DNA of 54,833 nucleotides, taken from the NCBI GenBank assembly GCA_000432735.1, contig FR887839.1, forward strand, positions 50,579 through 105,411, read 5' to 3'. The DNA comes from Bacteroides sp. CAG:443 (GTDB lineage Bacteria; Bacteroidota; Bacteroidia; Bacteroidales; Bacteroidaceae). This document shows positions 1 through 8,775 of the stretch, piece after piece. Each line of letters starts with the position of its first letter. Within the stretch, counting starts at the first letter, position 1. The notes under the pieces were generated by a model, which had not been told where the DNA came from, did no database searches, and worked only from the letters and a program-made list of their open reading frames with translations. The position numbers and the translations under genes were made by a program.

Positions 1-56
1 GTAGGGAAAAAAAGGGAGATTTCCTATCATCTGTGGTATTATTCGTGTAAATAGTT

Positions 57-64
57 TATCTTTG
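57..64 (+). promoter_or_regulatory. Candidate -7 box for the GH73/LysM gene
   Basis: TATCTTTG matches the Bacteroidetes -7 consensus TAnnTTTG and lies 28 bp before the start codon at 93. No TTTG is visible at the -33 position, so only half of the promoter is supported. The first 56 bases of the window hold nothing else I recognise. Confidence 0.5.
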
Positions 65-92
65 CCCTGCTTAAATGTAAACGGAAAGAAAG

Positions 93-980
93 ATGAAACT
101 ATCTCATTGGTTGATATTTATAGGTTTGATGGGGGTTACAGTCTCCCTGTCGGCACAGAAACGTAACAAGGCGTACGAGGATTATATACATAAGTATCGG
201 AGTATTGCGGTAGACGAAATGAAGCATTATCGTATTCCGGCAAGTATCACGCTGGCACAGGGACTACTAGAATCGGGAGCTGGAAAGAGCGAGCTGGCTC
301 GGAAGTCGAACAATCACTTCGGCATCAAGTGCGGAGGCTCGTGGGACGGACGTACGGTGCGGCACGATGATGACGCGCGCAACGAGTGTTTCCGTGCTTA
401 CAAGCACCCGAAAGAATCTTATCGCGACCATTCCAAATTTTTACGTGCGGGGGCTCGCTATGCTTTTCTGTTTCGTCTGAAAATAACTGACTATAAAGGT
501 TGGGCAAGGGGGCTGAAAAAGGCGGGCTATGCTACCGATCCGCAATATGCCAACCGTCTGATTAATATCATTGAACTGTATGACCTGGATAAATACGACC
601 GGAAGGGGGGACTGGAATGGGCGGAAGAATTTCCGAATCCTCACCAGCCTTATCTGGCCAACGAACTGCTTTACGTCGTAGCTCGTCGCGGAGATACGTT
701 CAAGTCACTGGGTAAGGAGTTTGATATCAGTCAGCGTAAACTGCGCAAATATAACGAACTGCCTAAAGATTATGTCTTCCGTGGAGGAGAAATTGTATAC
801 TTGGAGCAGAAGCGTCGTCGGGCTACCAAAGATCATATTGCGTATGTGGTACGCAGCGGTGATTCGATGTACAGCATTGCGCAGAAGTTTGGTGTACGAC
901 TGGAGCGTTTGTATAAGATGAACAACATGGATCCGGATGCTCCGGCACCGAAAGTGGGTGATATTCTGCGTCTGCGCTGA
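93..980 (+). CDS. Secreted peptidoglycan hydrolase: GH73 glucosaminidase with two LysM domains
   Basis: This 295-aa protein should cleave the glycan strands of peptidoglycan outside the inner membrane. Residues 1-21 form a signal peptide ending in SLSAQ. A glucosaminidase (FlgJ/GH73) domain covers about residues 30-170; the likely catalytic Glu60 sits in the motif LAQGLLESGAGKSELA. Two LysM domains follow at about 192-237 and 248-295, each with the typical 'V..GD....IA/LG..F' pattern, and would tether the enzyme to cell wall sugars. It stands alone on the plus strand and converges with the M20 peptidase gene; a perfect hairpin separates them. Domain identity is firm, but its role (cell separation or turnover) is inferred. 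Confidence 0.92.
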   Translation: MKLSHWLIFIGLMGVTVSLSAQKRNKAYEDYIHKYRSIAVDEMKHYRIPASITLAQGLLESGAGKSELARKSNNHFGIKCGGSWDGRTVRHDDDARNECFRAYKHPKESYRDHSKFLRAGARYAFLFRLKITDYKGWARGLKKAGYATDPQYANRLINIIELYDLDKYDRKGGLEWAEEFPNPHQPYLANELLYVVARRGDTFKSLGKEFDISQRKLRKYNELPKDYVFRGGEIVYLEQKRRRATKDHIAYVVRSGDSMYSIAQKFGVRLERLYKMNNMDPDAPAPKVGDILRLR

Positions 981-1009
981 TTAATTGCAGACTGCAACTG
1001 ACTATATGG

Positions 1010-1057
1010 AAAAGCCCTGTCAAAACTCACATCAAGCAGAGTTTTGACAGGGCTTTT
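1010..1057. terminator. Bidirectional terminator hairpin between convergent genes
   Basis: A perfect 19-bp inverted repeat (1010-1028 with 1039-1057, 10-nt loop) begins AAAAGCCC and ends GGGCTTTT. It therefore gives a U-rich tail in either direction. It lies between the stop of the hydrolase at 980 and the stop of the M20 peptidase at 1086. Confidence 0.93.
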
Positions 1058-1085
1058 AGTTTGATAGATATGAATATCGCCGTTG

Positions 1086-2444
1086 TTACTTGCTGAACTC
1101 TTTATGGAATTCTACTACAGCTTCTATACCTTTGCGGAAGATGTCGAGTGAGAAATTTTCGTTGGGTGAGTGGATGGCGTCACTTTCCAGACCGAATCCC
1201 ATCAAAACCGTCTTGATTCCTAAAATCTGCTCGAAGTCGCTGATGATAGGAATACTTCCTCCGCGTCGAACTGCCAGAGGTTTCTTTCCGAATGCTTTGG
1301 TAAATCCTTTTTCTGCTGCCTGATAGGCTGGGAGAGAAATCGGACATACATAACCTTCTCCGCCATGCATAGGGGTAACCTTCACTTGTACATAGTCGGG
1401 CGTGATGCTGTTGATGTAATCTACGAACAGCTTTGAAATAACTTCATGGTTCTGGTGAGGTACTAGACGACAGGAAACTTTGGCATACGCCTTCGAAGGC
1501 AGGACGGTCTTGGAGCCTTCTCCCGTATAGCCTCCCCAGATTCCGCAGACATCGAACGACGGGCGGCAGCTGTTGCGCTCCAATGTAGAATATCCTTTTT
1601 CACCTTTCAGTGCCTTTACGCCGATGGCTTCCATGTATTTTTTCTCATCGAAAGGAATATGAGCTATCATGTCACGTTCGGCAGCGGGTACTTCTTCCAC
1701 ATCGTCGTAGAAGTGGGGGATCGTAATCCGGCCGTCGGCATCGATAACTTGTGCGAGCATGCTGCACAAGGTGTTGATAGGGTTGGCAACGGCTCCGCCG
1801 AAGTGTCCGGAATGCAGGTCACGGTTTGGCCCCGTTACTTCGATTTCCCAGTAAGCCAGTCCGCGCAGTCCGGTTGTCAGCGAAGGTAGATCAGCTCCCA
1901 GCATGCTTGTGTCTGAAACGAGGATTACGTCGGCTTTCAGCAGTTCCTTGTGCTCTTTCAGAAACGCATTCAGGCTGGGGGAACCGATTTCCTCTTCTCC
2001 TTCGAAAATGAACTTCACGTTGTGCTTCAGCAATCCTTCTTTGACTACATATTCGAATGCCTTTGCCTGAATCATTGCCTGCCCTTTGTCGTCGTCGGCT
2101 CCGCGTGCCCAGATACGACCGTCGCGCACTTCAGGTTCGAAGGGCTGGCTCTTCCATAGTTCGAGCGGTTCGGCAGGCATGACATCGTAGTGAGCATAAA
2201 TCAGTACGGTGGGCGCATCGGGACTGACACGCTTTTCGGCATAGACCAGCGGATTGCCTTGCGAGGGCATAATCATCGCTTCGTCTGCTCCTGCTTCTAG
2301 CAACAACTGGCGCCAGCGTTCGGCACAGGCCAGCATGTCATCCTTGTGTTGAGGCAAGGCACTGATGCTGGGTATACGAATCAGGCTGAAGAGTTCGTCC
2401 AGAAAGCGAGATTCGTTTTCTTTGATGTATTGTTTTATTTCCAT
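1086..2444 (-). CDS. M20-family metallopeptidase (dipeptidase)
   Basis: This 452-aa cytoplasmic enzyme has the M20/ArgE/DapE/carnosinase-type fold and is expected to cleave dipeptides or short peptides with two metal ions. The metal and catalytic motifs are visible: H85-x-D87 in YAHYDVMP, the bridging Asp in ARGADDDKGQ (about 117-118), and the Glu pair in FEGEEEIGS near 150. The dimerisation domain includes DLHSGHFGG. It is the last gene of a leftward run; its start is 8 bp after the aroC stop, so it is likely co-transcribed. Exact substrate cannot be told from sequence. Confidence 0.9.
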   Translation of the reverse strand: MEIKQYIKENESRFLDELFSLIRIPSISALPQHKDDMLACAERWRQLLLEAGADEAMIMPSQGNPLVYAEKRVSPDAPTVLIYAHYDVMPAEPLELWKSQPFEPEVRDGRIWARGADDDKGQAMIQAKAFEYVVKEGLLKHNVKFIFEGEEEIGSPSLNAFLKEHKELLKADVILVSDTSMLGADLPSLTTGLRGLAYWEIEVTGPNRDLHSGHFGGAVANPINTLCSMLAQVIDADGRITIPHFYDDVEEVPAAERDMIAHIPFDEKKYMEAIGVKALKGEKGYSTLERNSCRPSFDVCGIWGGYTGEGSKTVLPSKAYAKVSCRLVPHQNHEVISKLFVDYINSITPDYVQVKVTPMHGGEGYVCPISLPAYQAAEKGFTKAFGKKPLAVRRGGSIPIISDFEQILGIKTVLMGFGLESDAIHSPNENFSLDIFRKGIEAVVEFHKEFSK

Positions 2445-2452
2445 GATGATGA

Positions 2453-3532
2453 TTATAATTTTGAGGCTTTGTTAAGTAAATAGTAATCGAGCAGCGTCAT
2501 GGCAGCCATCGCTTCCACGATGGGGACTGCACGGGGCAGCACGCAGGGATCGTGTCGTCCACGGGCTTTCAGGATGGTTTCGTTACCGTGGATGTCTACC
2601 GTAGGCTGTTCCATGAGTACCGTTGCCACGGGTTTGAAAGCTACGCGGAAGTAAATATCCTGTCCGTTGCTGATACCTCCCTGAATACCTCCTGAGCGGT
2701 TGGTGCGGAAGCCTATTTTTCCGTTGTTGTTGTAGAAGATATCGTTCTGCTGACTTCCTTTTAGTTCCATGTTGCTGAAGCCTTGTCCGTACTCAAATCC
2801 CTTTACGGCATTGATGCTCAGCATGGCATTTCCTAAGGCGGCATGCAGTTTTCCGAATACCGGCTGCCCAAGTCCGACGGGACATCCCTTGATGACGCAA
2901 CTTATTACTCCGCCGATGGTATCACCTTCTCCCTTGATACGGAAAATAAAGTCGGCCATCTGGCGTGCTAGTTCCTGATCGGGGCAGCGCACCGGATTGT
3001 CTTCTATTGTTGTCAGGTCGTATGCCGTATAGTCTTTATCCAGCTTATACGGACCCACTTGCGAGGTAAATGCCGTGATACTGATACCCAGTTGGCGCAA
3101 GGCAAGCTTGGCCAGTGCTCCGGCTACCACGCGGGCAATTGTTTCACGGGCAGACGAACGGCCTCCACCCCGATGGTCGCGTACTCCATATTTCTGGGTA
3201 TAAGTATAATCTGCGTGCGAAGGACGGTAAACATCCTTCATGTTATCGTAATCGTTCGAGTGCTGGTTGGTATTCCATATGGCAAAACCGATAGGACAAC
3301 CCGTTGACACTCCGTCGTAGATTCCCGAAAGAAATTCCACTTCGTCGGCTTCCTTGCGTGCGGTTGTGATAGCCGATTGTCCCGGACGACGACGACTCAA
3401 TTCTTTTTGTATAAATTCCATGTCGATGGCAATGCCTGCCGGGAATCCGTCAATCACTCCACCTATCGCTTTTCCGTGCGACTCACCGAAACTGGTCAGA
3501 CGGAATATGTTTCCAAATGTATTGTTGTACAT
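2453..3532 (-). CDS. aroC: Chorismate synthase
   Basis: AroC converts 5-enolpyruvylshikimate-3-phosphate to chorismate, the last step of the shikimate pathway, using reduced FMN. The 359-aa length is normal. Family signatures are present: the N-terminal TSFGESHGKAIGGVIDG, GGGRSSARET near residue 125, and RHDPCVLPRAVPIVEAM near the C-terminus. It is 24 bp downstream of the TPM-domain gene and 8 bp upstream of the M20 peptidase on the same strand. Another shikimate gene, aroE, lies about 4.5 kb away in a separate operon. Confidence 0.97.
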   Translation of the reverse strand: MYNNTFGNIFRLTSFGESHGKAIGGVIDGFPAGIAIDMEFIQKELSRRRPGQSAITTARKEADEVEFLSGIYDGVSTGCPIGFAIWNTNQHSNDYDNMKDVYRPSHADYTYTQKYGVRDHRGGGRSSARETIARVVAGALAKLALRQLGISITAFTSQVGPYKLDKDYTAYDLTTIEDNPVRCPDQELARQMADFIFRIKGEGDTIGGVISCVIKGCPVGLGQPVFGKLHAALGNAMLSINAVKGFEYGQGFSNMELKGSQQNDIFYNNNGKIGFRTNRSGGIQGGISNGQDIYFRVAFKPVATVLMEQPTVDIHGNETILKARGRHDPCVLPRAVPIVEAMAAMTLLDYYLLNKASKL

Positions 3533-3556
3533 AGCTTCTTAAATGTTCGTTTAAAG

Positions 3557-4483
3557 TTAGAATTTGCTTCCTGCTCCTCCGCCGCCGAAGCTTCCTCCAC
3601 CGAAAGAGCCGCCACTGAAGCCTCCTCCGCCGCCACTTCCTCCGAAGCCTCCTCCGAAGAACGGTCCGCCAAGGAAAGGCCCTCCGTTGCCTCCACGATG
3701 ATGGAAATCGTCTTCGTCGCGTTTCTGCCGTTGACGACGAACCACATGTCCGCAATTGGTACATTGTAGTACGATTTCTTCCGTACGGATGCCGTTGATA
3801 CGTGAAACGGTACGTACGGAAAGCTGGCGAAGTGTGTGTTTATGACAGAGCGGACATTTCTTGCGCTGGCGTACACTGAACCATAAAAGTGCAGGAACAA
3901 TGACGAAACAGCATATCAGAATGACGAGAAGCAGGTAGCCGCTTTCTTCTTCCTGCCGGGGGACGGGAGGTTCTCCTGTGCCGTCCAACTGCCGGCTGAC
4001 GGCCTGAATGCCTGCCAGCATACCGGCATCCCAGTTGCCTTCTCCCAGATACTTGTTCATGTATCGCACTTGTATCTGTTTGCAGACCGCATCGGGGAGG
4101 ACACCTTCCAAGCCGTATCCTGTCGCAAACTGGATGCATCGTTCTTCCGTTACCAGCAAGATAACCAGTCCGTTGTCTTTTCCTTTCTCACCCACACCGT
4201 TCTTTTTTCCCAGCTGATAGGCAAACTCGAAGCAGTCGCCTCCGTCTATTTGTTTGACAGCTACGACGAGTGTCTGCACACCCGTACGTTGTTCCAGAGC
4301 AAACAGAGTCGTGTCCATGGCAGCTACGGCACCGGCACTCAATACTCCGTCGGGATTGCTGACGTAGCGGGTACGGTTCTGTAGGTGAACCATGGGAATT
4401 TCTTCTACCTTATAGGCATGCGACTGAGCCCAAACCGTGGTAAAGAAACAAACCAGCAGGGCGAGCGATATGATTCTTCTCAT
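3557..4483 (-). CDS. TPM-domain membrane protein with zinc ribbon and glycine-rich tail
   Basis: This 308-aa protein has a signal peptide (1-19, ending VWAQ), then a TPM/YgcG domain at about 38-165 facing the periplasm. One transmembrane helix lies near 186-206. It is followed by a CPLC...CTNC zinc ribbon (about 213-243) and a tail made almost only of Gly, Ser and Phe. TPM proteins are very often encoded next to LemA, as here: the lemA stop is 5 bp upstream. The pair is thought to act at the membrane, possibly in quality control or photosystem-like repair in other organisms; its function in Bacteroidetes is not established. Confidence 0.85.
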   Translation of the reverse strand: MRRIISLALLVCFFTTVWAQSHAYKVEEIPMVHLQNRTRYVSNPDGVLSAGAVAAMDTTLFALEQRTGVQTLVVAVKQIDGGDCFEFAYQLGKKNGVGEKGKDNGLVILLVTEERCIQFATGYGLEGVLPDAVCKQIQVRYMNKYLGEGNWDAGMLAGIQAVSRQLDGTGEPPVPRQEEESGYLLLVILICCFVIVPALLWFSVRQRKKCPLCHKHTLRQLSVRTVSRINGIRTEEIVLQCTNCGHVVRRQRQKRDEDDFHHRGGNGGPFLGGPFFGGGFGGSGGGGGFSGGSFGGGSFGGGGAGSKF

Positions 4484-4488
4484 TCTTG

Positions 4489-5070
4489 TCAGAATTTAAC
4501 TTCCGGAGCTTTTTCAGCACCTTCCTGAGCTTCGAAGTAAGGACGCTTTTCGAATCCGAACATGCCGGCAAAAATGTTCTTCGGGAAGCGGCGGATGGAT
4601 GTATTGTATGCGCGTGCCACATCGTTGAAGTTACGACGTTCCACGCTGATACGATTCTCTGTACCTTCCAGCTGTGCCTGAAGTGTCTGGAAATTTTCAT
4701 TGGCTTTCAGTTCCGGATAGTTTTCTGTTACGGCAAGCAGACGGCTCAATGCACTGCCCACTTCGCCTTGTGCACGCTGATATGCTTCCATCTTTTCAGG
4801 AGTCAGGTCGTCAATGCTGACTGTTGTCTGTGTAGCTTTTGCACGAGCTGATACTACGGCATCGAATGTTTCCTTTTCGTGTGCTGCATATCCTTTGACG
4901 GTATTGACCAGGTTCGGTATCAAGTCGGCACGGCGCTGGTATTGATTTTCCACATTGCTCCAGGCTGTTCCTACAGCTTCTTCCTGTGATACCATTGAGT
5001 TATACGAAGAAACTCCGTAAATGGCAATGACTGCTATTACGGCAATAATGATAATCCATGTTTTTTTCAT
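4489..5070 (-). CDS. LemA family membrane protein
   Basis: This 193-aa protein starts with one transmembrane helix (about 4-20) and continues as the long alpha-helical LemA domain, with the family motifs WSNVENQYQRRADLIPNLV and VARAYNTSIRRFP. I chose the start at 5070 (MKKTW...) because the longer in-frame extension upstream has no LemA similarity and would run across the likely promoter. It is the first gene of the leftward run lemA, TPM protein, aroC, M20 peptidase. The biochemical role of LemA is unknown. Confidence 0.92.
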   Translation of the reverse strand: MKKTWIIIIAVIAVIAIYGVSSYNSMVSQEEAVGTAWSNVENQYQRRADLIPNLVNTVKGYAAHEKETFDAVVSARAKATQTTVSIDDLTPEKMEAYQRAQGEVGSALSRLLAVTENYPELKANENFQTLQAQLEGTENRISVERRNFNDVARAYNTSIRRFPKNIFAGMFGFEKRPYFEAQEGAEKAPEVKF

Positions 5071-5099
5071 AAATGTAATGTTGTATTTGGTTTCAGTTA

Positions 5100-5107
5100 C
5101 AAACATA
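5100..5107 (-). promoter_or_regulatory. Candidate -7 box for the lemA operon
   Basis: On the minus strand this reads TATGTTTG, matching TAnnTTTG, 30 bp upstream of the lemA start. No clear TTTG is found at -33. Confidence 0.5.
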
Positions 5108-5384
5108 CATAAAATAACCCGTAAAAACGAACACCTTATTGAAAAATCATTATCGTGTGAACAAAAGGACACTTAAAAGGGTTATATAGATTTAAGCCTG
5201 TTTGATTTTTCCGAAAAAGCAGGTTGTGTGTGCCTTTTTTCTGTCGTTGTAGGTCAGAAAGAGCGGCTGTTTGGAGGAACACAGATAAAAGGTTCTCGGA
5301 TAAATATTCATTGAGGAGAGTGGGATAATAGTTTAGGCAGGCTTTTGATTATTAACTTATTTTCTTTTTATTAGTAAAGAGTGT
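5108..5384. other. Divergent intergenic region between lemA and the LRR gene
   Basis: The space between the divergent lemA and LRR genes (5071-5384) is AT-rich. Apart from the lemA -7 box I see no open frame, RNA gene or strong hairpin. The plus-strand LRR gene has no consensus -7 box immediately upstream. Confidence 0.5.
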
Positions 5385-6751
5385 ATGAATTTGAAATTTA
5401 GTTATTGCTTGATGATTGCGGGAGCAATGTTGATAATTCCGGCGTGCAAGAAAGATCCGGTAGTGGAGAAACACAAACAGACAACGGTATCTTCGTCTGA
5501 CAATGATTCGGGGAAAAAAGACGAACAACCATCCTCATCGCCGGACGAGGCCGCGGTCCTTACGCGTATAGAGGTCGTAACTCCTCCTGTTCGGACAACT
5601 TATCTGCTTCGCTCCACAGATCCTGTCAGTCTGGATGGCTTGGTTGTGGAAGGAATATATAGTAGCGGAGAACGGAAGAAGCTGGAGGTTACGGCGGAAA
5701 ATCTTTCTGGATTTTCTACGGAAAAGGCTGTAGAGCAACTGCCGGTGACAATTTCTCTGGAGGAGAAGCAGGCTTCTTTTATGGTGAAGATTATCGATTA
5801 CGTGGTAACTGACGGTGTATTGACGGAAGTCCTTGAGAAACAAGGGGAAGTCTATCGGGTACCTGCGGAAGCGAAGGTTATCAGTCCGACAGCTTTTTCC
5901 ACTTGTGTATTTGATAAAATCGTTTTCTCGGAAGGTGTAGAGGAAATACAAGCCGATGCATTTAGAGGGAATCCGGTAAAAGAAATTGTCTTCCCGAAAA
6001 GTTTGAAGACGTTAGGCGAATATTGTTTCTATGGTTGCCGTAACCTGAGCCGAATAGACTTGTCGGTTACGCAGGTACAGCTTATTCCTAAGCGCGCATT
6101 CTCGGAAGTAGGCGCCGAAGAAATCAAGTTGCCGGTTACGCTTCAGGAAATAGCCAGTCAGGCATTCCTGCACACCTCCAGAAAATAGCCAGACAGGCAT
6201 TCCTGCACACCGATCGCCTGCATTCGATGACTTTTCCCGAAGGATTGAAAACAATCGGAGGAGAAGCTTTCCGAGAGTCGGGAGTAGAAAGCATAACGTT
6301 ACCCAATGGTATCAAATTGATAGAGGGGCGTGCATTCTATTTGTGTCAGGACTTGCGTGAAGTACGTAGTCATGGTAGTGCCGGTCAAGAGACAGAAGGT
6401 GTAATGAACGGCGGTGTCTTTCAGTATTGTCCGAAATTGTCGGTAGTGGAGTTCCCGGAAAGTCTAGAATCGCTCGGACAGACTCTTTTCTCGGGGGTAG
6501 TGAATCTGGAATCTGTAACGTTGGGAAAGAACCTCAAGAAGATGGCTTTCAATGCGCTGGGTAACAGTATGGTGAAACTGTTGACGGTAAAGACGGCAAC
6601 GCCTCCAGCCTTGCAGACTTATTCCCTTCCTCAGCAAGTAGAACGAGTGTTGGTTCCGAAGGGAGCACTGCAAGCGTATAATCAGTCTGTAGGTAACGCA
6701 AGTCTTCGTTCAAGCTGGGGAATACTGACAGAGAAGATGGAGGAACTTTAA
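5385..6751 (+). pseudogene. BspA-like leucine-rich-repeat surface lipoprotein, frameshifted
   Basis: The first frame (5385-6188) gives a lipoprotein signal ending IIPAC (Cys21), a Ser/Asp-rich linker, an Ig-like domain at about 70-140, then BspA-type LRR_5 repeats. It stops at TAG 6186-6188. The second frame (ATG 6227, ending 6751) continues the same repeats (LPNGIKLIEGRAF, FPESLESLGQTLF) to a normal C-terminus. The frames are joined by a 35-bp imperfect tandem duplication; 35 is not a multiple of three, and removing one copy restores a single 443-aa reading frame through EIASQAFLHTDRLHS. The intact protein would be a surface-exposed adhesin-like lipoprotein. The break may be real or an assembly join. 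Confidence 0.85.
6142..6211. repeat. Imperfect 35-bp tandem duplication causing the frameshift
   Basis: Copies 6142-6176 and 6177-6211 match at 32 of 35 positions; the differences are 6143/6178, 6147/6182 and 6158/6193. Both copies encode (I)A(S/R)QAFLHT in their own frame, and the stop codon of the first frame lies inside the second copy. Confidence 0.95.
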
Positions 6752-6831
6752 TCGTTTGATAAAGAATTTCTAAAGGACAAAGAGCATATCTTTCCAAAAC
6801 GCAGCGACGGTTTCGGAAAAACGTCGAGAGG

Positions 6832-6874
6832 TTTTCTGAAAGTTTGTACAAAAGAATTTATTTTTTGTACAAAA
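6832..6874. repeat. Paired TTTGTACAAA element, copy A
   Basis: TTTTCTGAAAG is followed by TTTGTACAAA (6843-6852) and a second TTTGTACAAA (6864-6873), 21 bp apart. A third partial site (TTTGTACAT) lies at 6927-6935. The element sits in the 265-bp space between the convergent LRR gene and the alpha/beta hydrolase. Copy B, with the same spacing, is at 18085-18127. The rest of 6752-7016 shows only a small CGACG/CGTCG hairpin at about 6804-6826. Confidence 0.8.
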
Positions 6875-7016
6875 CATAAGGGGAACAATAGCGTGTTGGA
6901 CAGATAGGCTGTTTGTCTTTTTTCTTTTTGTACATGGGATATCCACTAAATCCCGTAGATCGTTTCCAGGCAGAAATAATCGTTTGTGGGTTTTGTGTCA
7001 GAGAAAATTTCAAGTA

Positions 7017-7964
7017 TCAGGGAATATATTTTTCTGTAAAGCTTTTTATGCGGGCAGTATACTCTTCCGGATACTTAAAGTAGGAGTTGGCATGGTCTAC
7101 TCCCGGAGTAATCCAGAGTTCTTTGGGAGCCGGTTTGGCATCGTATAGCTGATAGACCATGTAGGTTGGCACGAAGTCGTCCTGATCGCCATGGATGAAT
7201 AACATCGGTTTATGGCACTTGGCAACCTGCTGAATGGCTGAGGCTTCCTTGAAATTCCATCCGTTTTGCCATTCGCATAACCAGCTGGAAGTATAAAGCA
7301 GCGGAAAGGCAGGAAGCCCGAACTGCTCTTTGAGTTCTTTCTTAAACTGATCCCATACGCTGGTATACCCGCAGTCTTCTACAAAGCACCGGATGTATGC
7401 AGGGAGAGTTTCCCCCGAAACCATCATGGTTGTAGCAGCTCCCATCGAAATGCCGTGTACAACTGCCTGCAAAGAATCGCCGAAAAGTGAGGGGGCAACG
7501 TCTATCCATTGCATTACGTCCTTGCGGTCTAACCATCCCATCTGGATTGCATCACCTTCTGTCAGTCCGGTATACCGTAAATCGGGCAGCAGGATGTTGT
7601 AATCCAGCGAGTGGTTGTAAAGATATCCGATGTGGAACATGCGGATTGCATTGTCTGTATATCCATGAACGATGACGGCCGTGTGTGAGGTCGGTTGCAT
7701 GGCTTTCACATAAAAAGCGTGCATGCGTATGCCGTCGGCAGACGTGATAAAAGTGTCGCGCAGTGCCTGATGTCTTTCAAGGCTGTCCAGCCACGGAACG
7801 ATGTGAGGATACTTTTCCCGCATAAAGGTCAGTGAGCCCTGCATGTCCTTTCCTCTATTTTCGGGGCGCAAGGAATAATCCACCATGTACCAGCTTCCTC
7901 CGGCAAGGATGCCTGCCAGAAGCAGCACTATGATTCCGACAACAAAGACAATTCGCTTTTTCAT
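7017..7964 (-). CDS. Membrane-anchored alpha/beta hydrolase
   Basis: This 315-aa protein has an N-terminal membrane anchor (about 5-25) and an alpha/beta-hydrolase domain. The oxyanion motif VIVHGYTDN lies near 98-105, the nucleophile Ser173 is in HGISMGA, the acid is in FIHGDQDDFVP, and the His is in GVDHANSYF. It resembles the BAAT/DUF1749-like 'alpha/beta hydrolase' proteins common in Firmicutes and Bacteroidetes, which may cleave esters or peptides on the outer face of the inner membrane. It is the last gene of the phoH-purC-menG-aroE run, 44 bp after aroE. Substrate unknown. Confidence 0.87.
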   Translation of the reverse strand: MKKRIVFVVGIIVLLLAGILAGGSWYMVDYSLRPENRGKDMQGSLTFMREKYPHIVPWLDSLERHQALRDTFITSADGIRMHAFYVKAMQPTSHTAVIVHGYTDNAIRMFHIGYLYNHSLDYNILLPDLRYTGLTEGDAIQMGWLDRKDVMQWIDVAPSLFGDSLQAVVHGISMGAATTMMVSGETLPAYIRCFVEDCGYTSVWDQFKKELKEQFGLPAFPLLYTSSWLCEWQNGWNFKEASAIQQVAKCHKPMLFIHGDQDDFVPTYMVYQLYDAKPAPKELWITPGVDHANSYFKYPEEYTARIKSFTEKYIP

Positions 7965-8008
7965 GTATGTAAAAGATTGGACCGTATATTTTCTTTCCGC
8001 AGATTAGT

Positions 8009-8752
8009 TTACTGATTCCAAATATCCCATGCTCCGAAAGCTTGCAACAAAAGCATTTCCAGTCCGTTTTTTACGACGGCTCCATGTTCACTTCCTTTTC
8101 TCATGAACAAGGTTGTGTTAGGATTGTATAGCAAGTCGTATAGCAAATGTCTTGGCGTAAGACATTCATAAGGAATGTTGGGGCATTTGTCTGCCTGCGG
8201 ATACATACCTACCGGCGTACAATTGACGATAACTTTGTACTCCTCCATCAGGGCAGGAGTCAGTTCATCGTAAGTAATGGTATGGTCATTGTGACTGGTT
8301 CGTGAAACAAAAAGAGTTTCCAGACCTAATTGCTTGAGCCCATAATTTACGGCTTTCGAAGCTCCTCCCGTTCCCAAAATAAGAGCCTTGGTATGATATG
8401 ATTCCAGTAGGGACTCGATGGAACGTGTAAATCCGATGACATCGGAGTTATGTCCTATTAATTTAAGCTTGCCTTTGTTACGTTCGAATTTGATAACATT
8501 TACCGCTCCGATAGCAGCAGCATCGGGTGCTACTTCATTCAGGTAAGGAATGACTTTTTCTTTGTAAGGAATTGTAACATTCAGTCCTTCCAGGTTAGGA
8601 TTGGAAGCGATGATTTGAGGGAAGTCCTCTATGGTAGGTATTTCGAAATTGACATACTCCGCATCGATATTCTCCGACTGGAACTTTTCGTTGAAGAAAT
8701 TCTTGGAGAAAGAGTGTCCGAGCGGGTAGCCTATCAAACCGAATTTTTTCAT
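8009..8752 (-). CDS. aroE: Shikimate dehydrogenase
   Basis: AroE reduces 3-dehydroshikimate to shikimate with NADPH. The 247-aa sequence is slightly short for the family but complete. It shows the substrate motif GYPLGHSFSKNFFNEKF, the catalytic Lys in GLNVTIPYKEKV, the nucleotide-binding LGTGGASKAV and NCTPVGMYP. It lies 23 bp downstream of menG and 44 bp upstream of the hydrolase on the same strand. Confidence 0.95.
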   Translation of the reverse strand: MKKFGLIGYPLGHSFSKNFFNEKFQSENIDAEYVNFEIPTIEDFPQIIASNPNLEGLNVTIPYKEKVIPYLNEVAPDAAAIGAVNVIKFERNKGKLKLIGHNSDVIGFTRSIESLLESYHTKALILGTGGASKAVNYGLKQLGLETLFVSRTSHNDHTITYDELTPALMEEYKVIVNCTPVGMYPQADKCPNIPYECLTPRHLLYDLLYNPNTTLFMRKGSEHGAVVKNGLEMLLLQAFGAWDIWNQ

Positions 8753-8775
8753 AAAAGCAATGTTTGAAGTTGAGA

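Noticed and set aside
3483..3900. Arg-rich and Ser/Ala-rich open frames near the TPM gene end
   Set aside because: They are alternative frames of the glycine-rich tail of the TPM protein.
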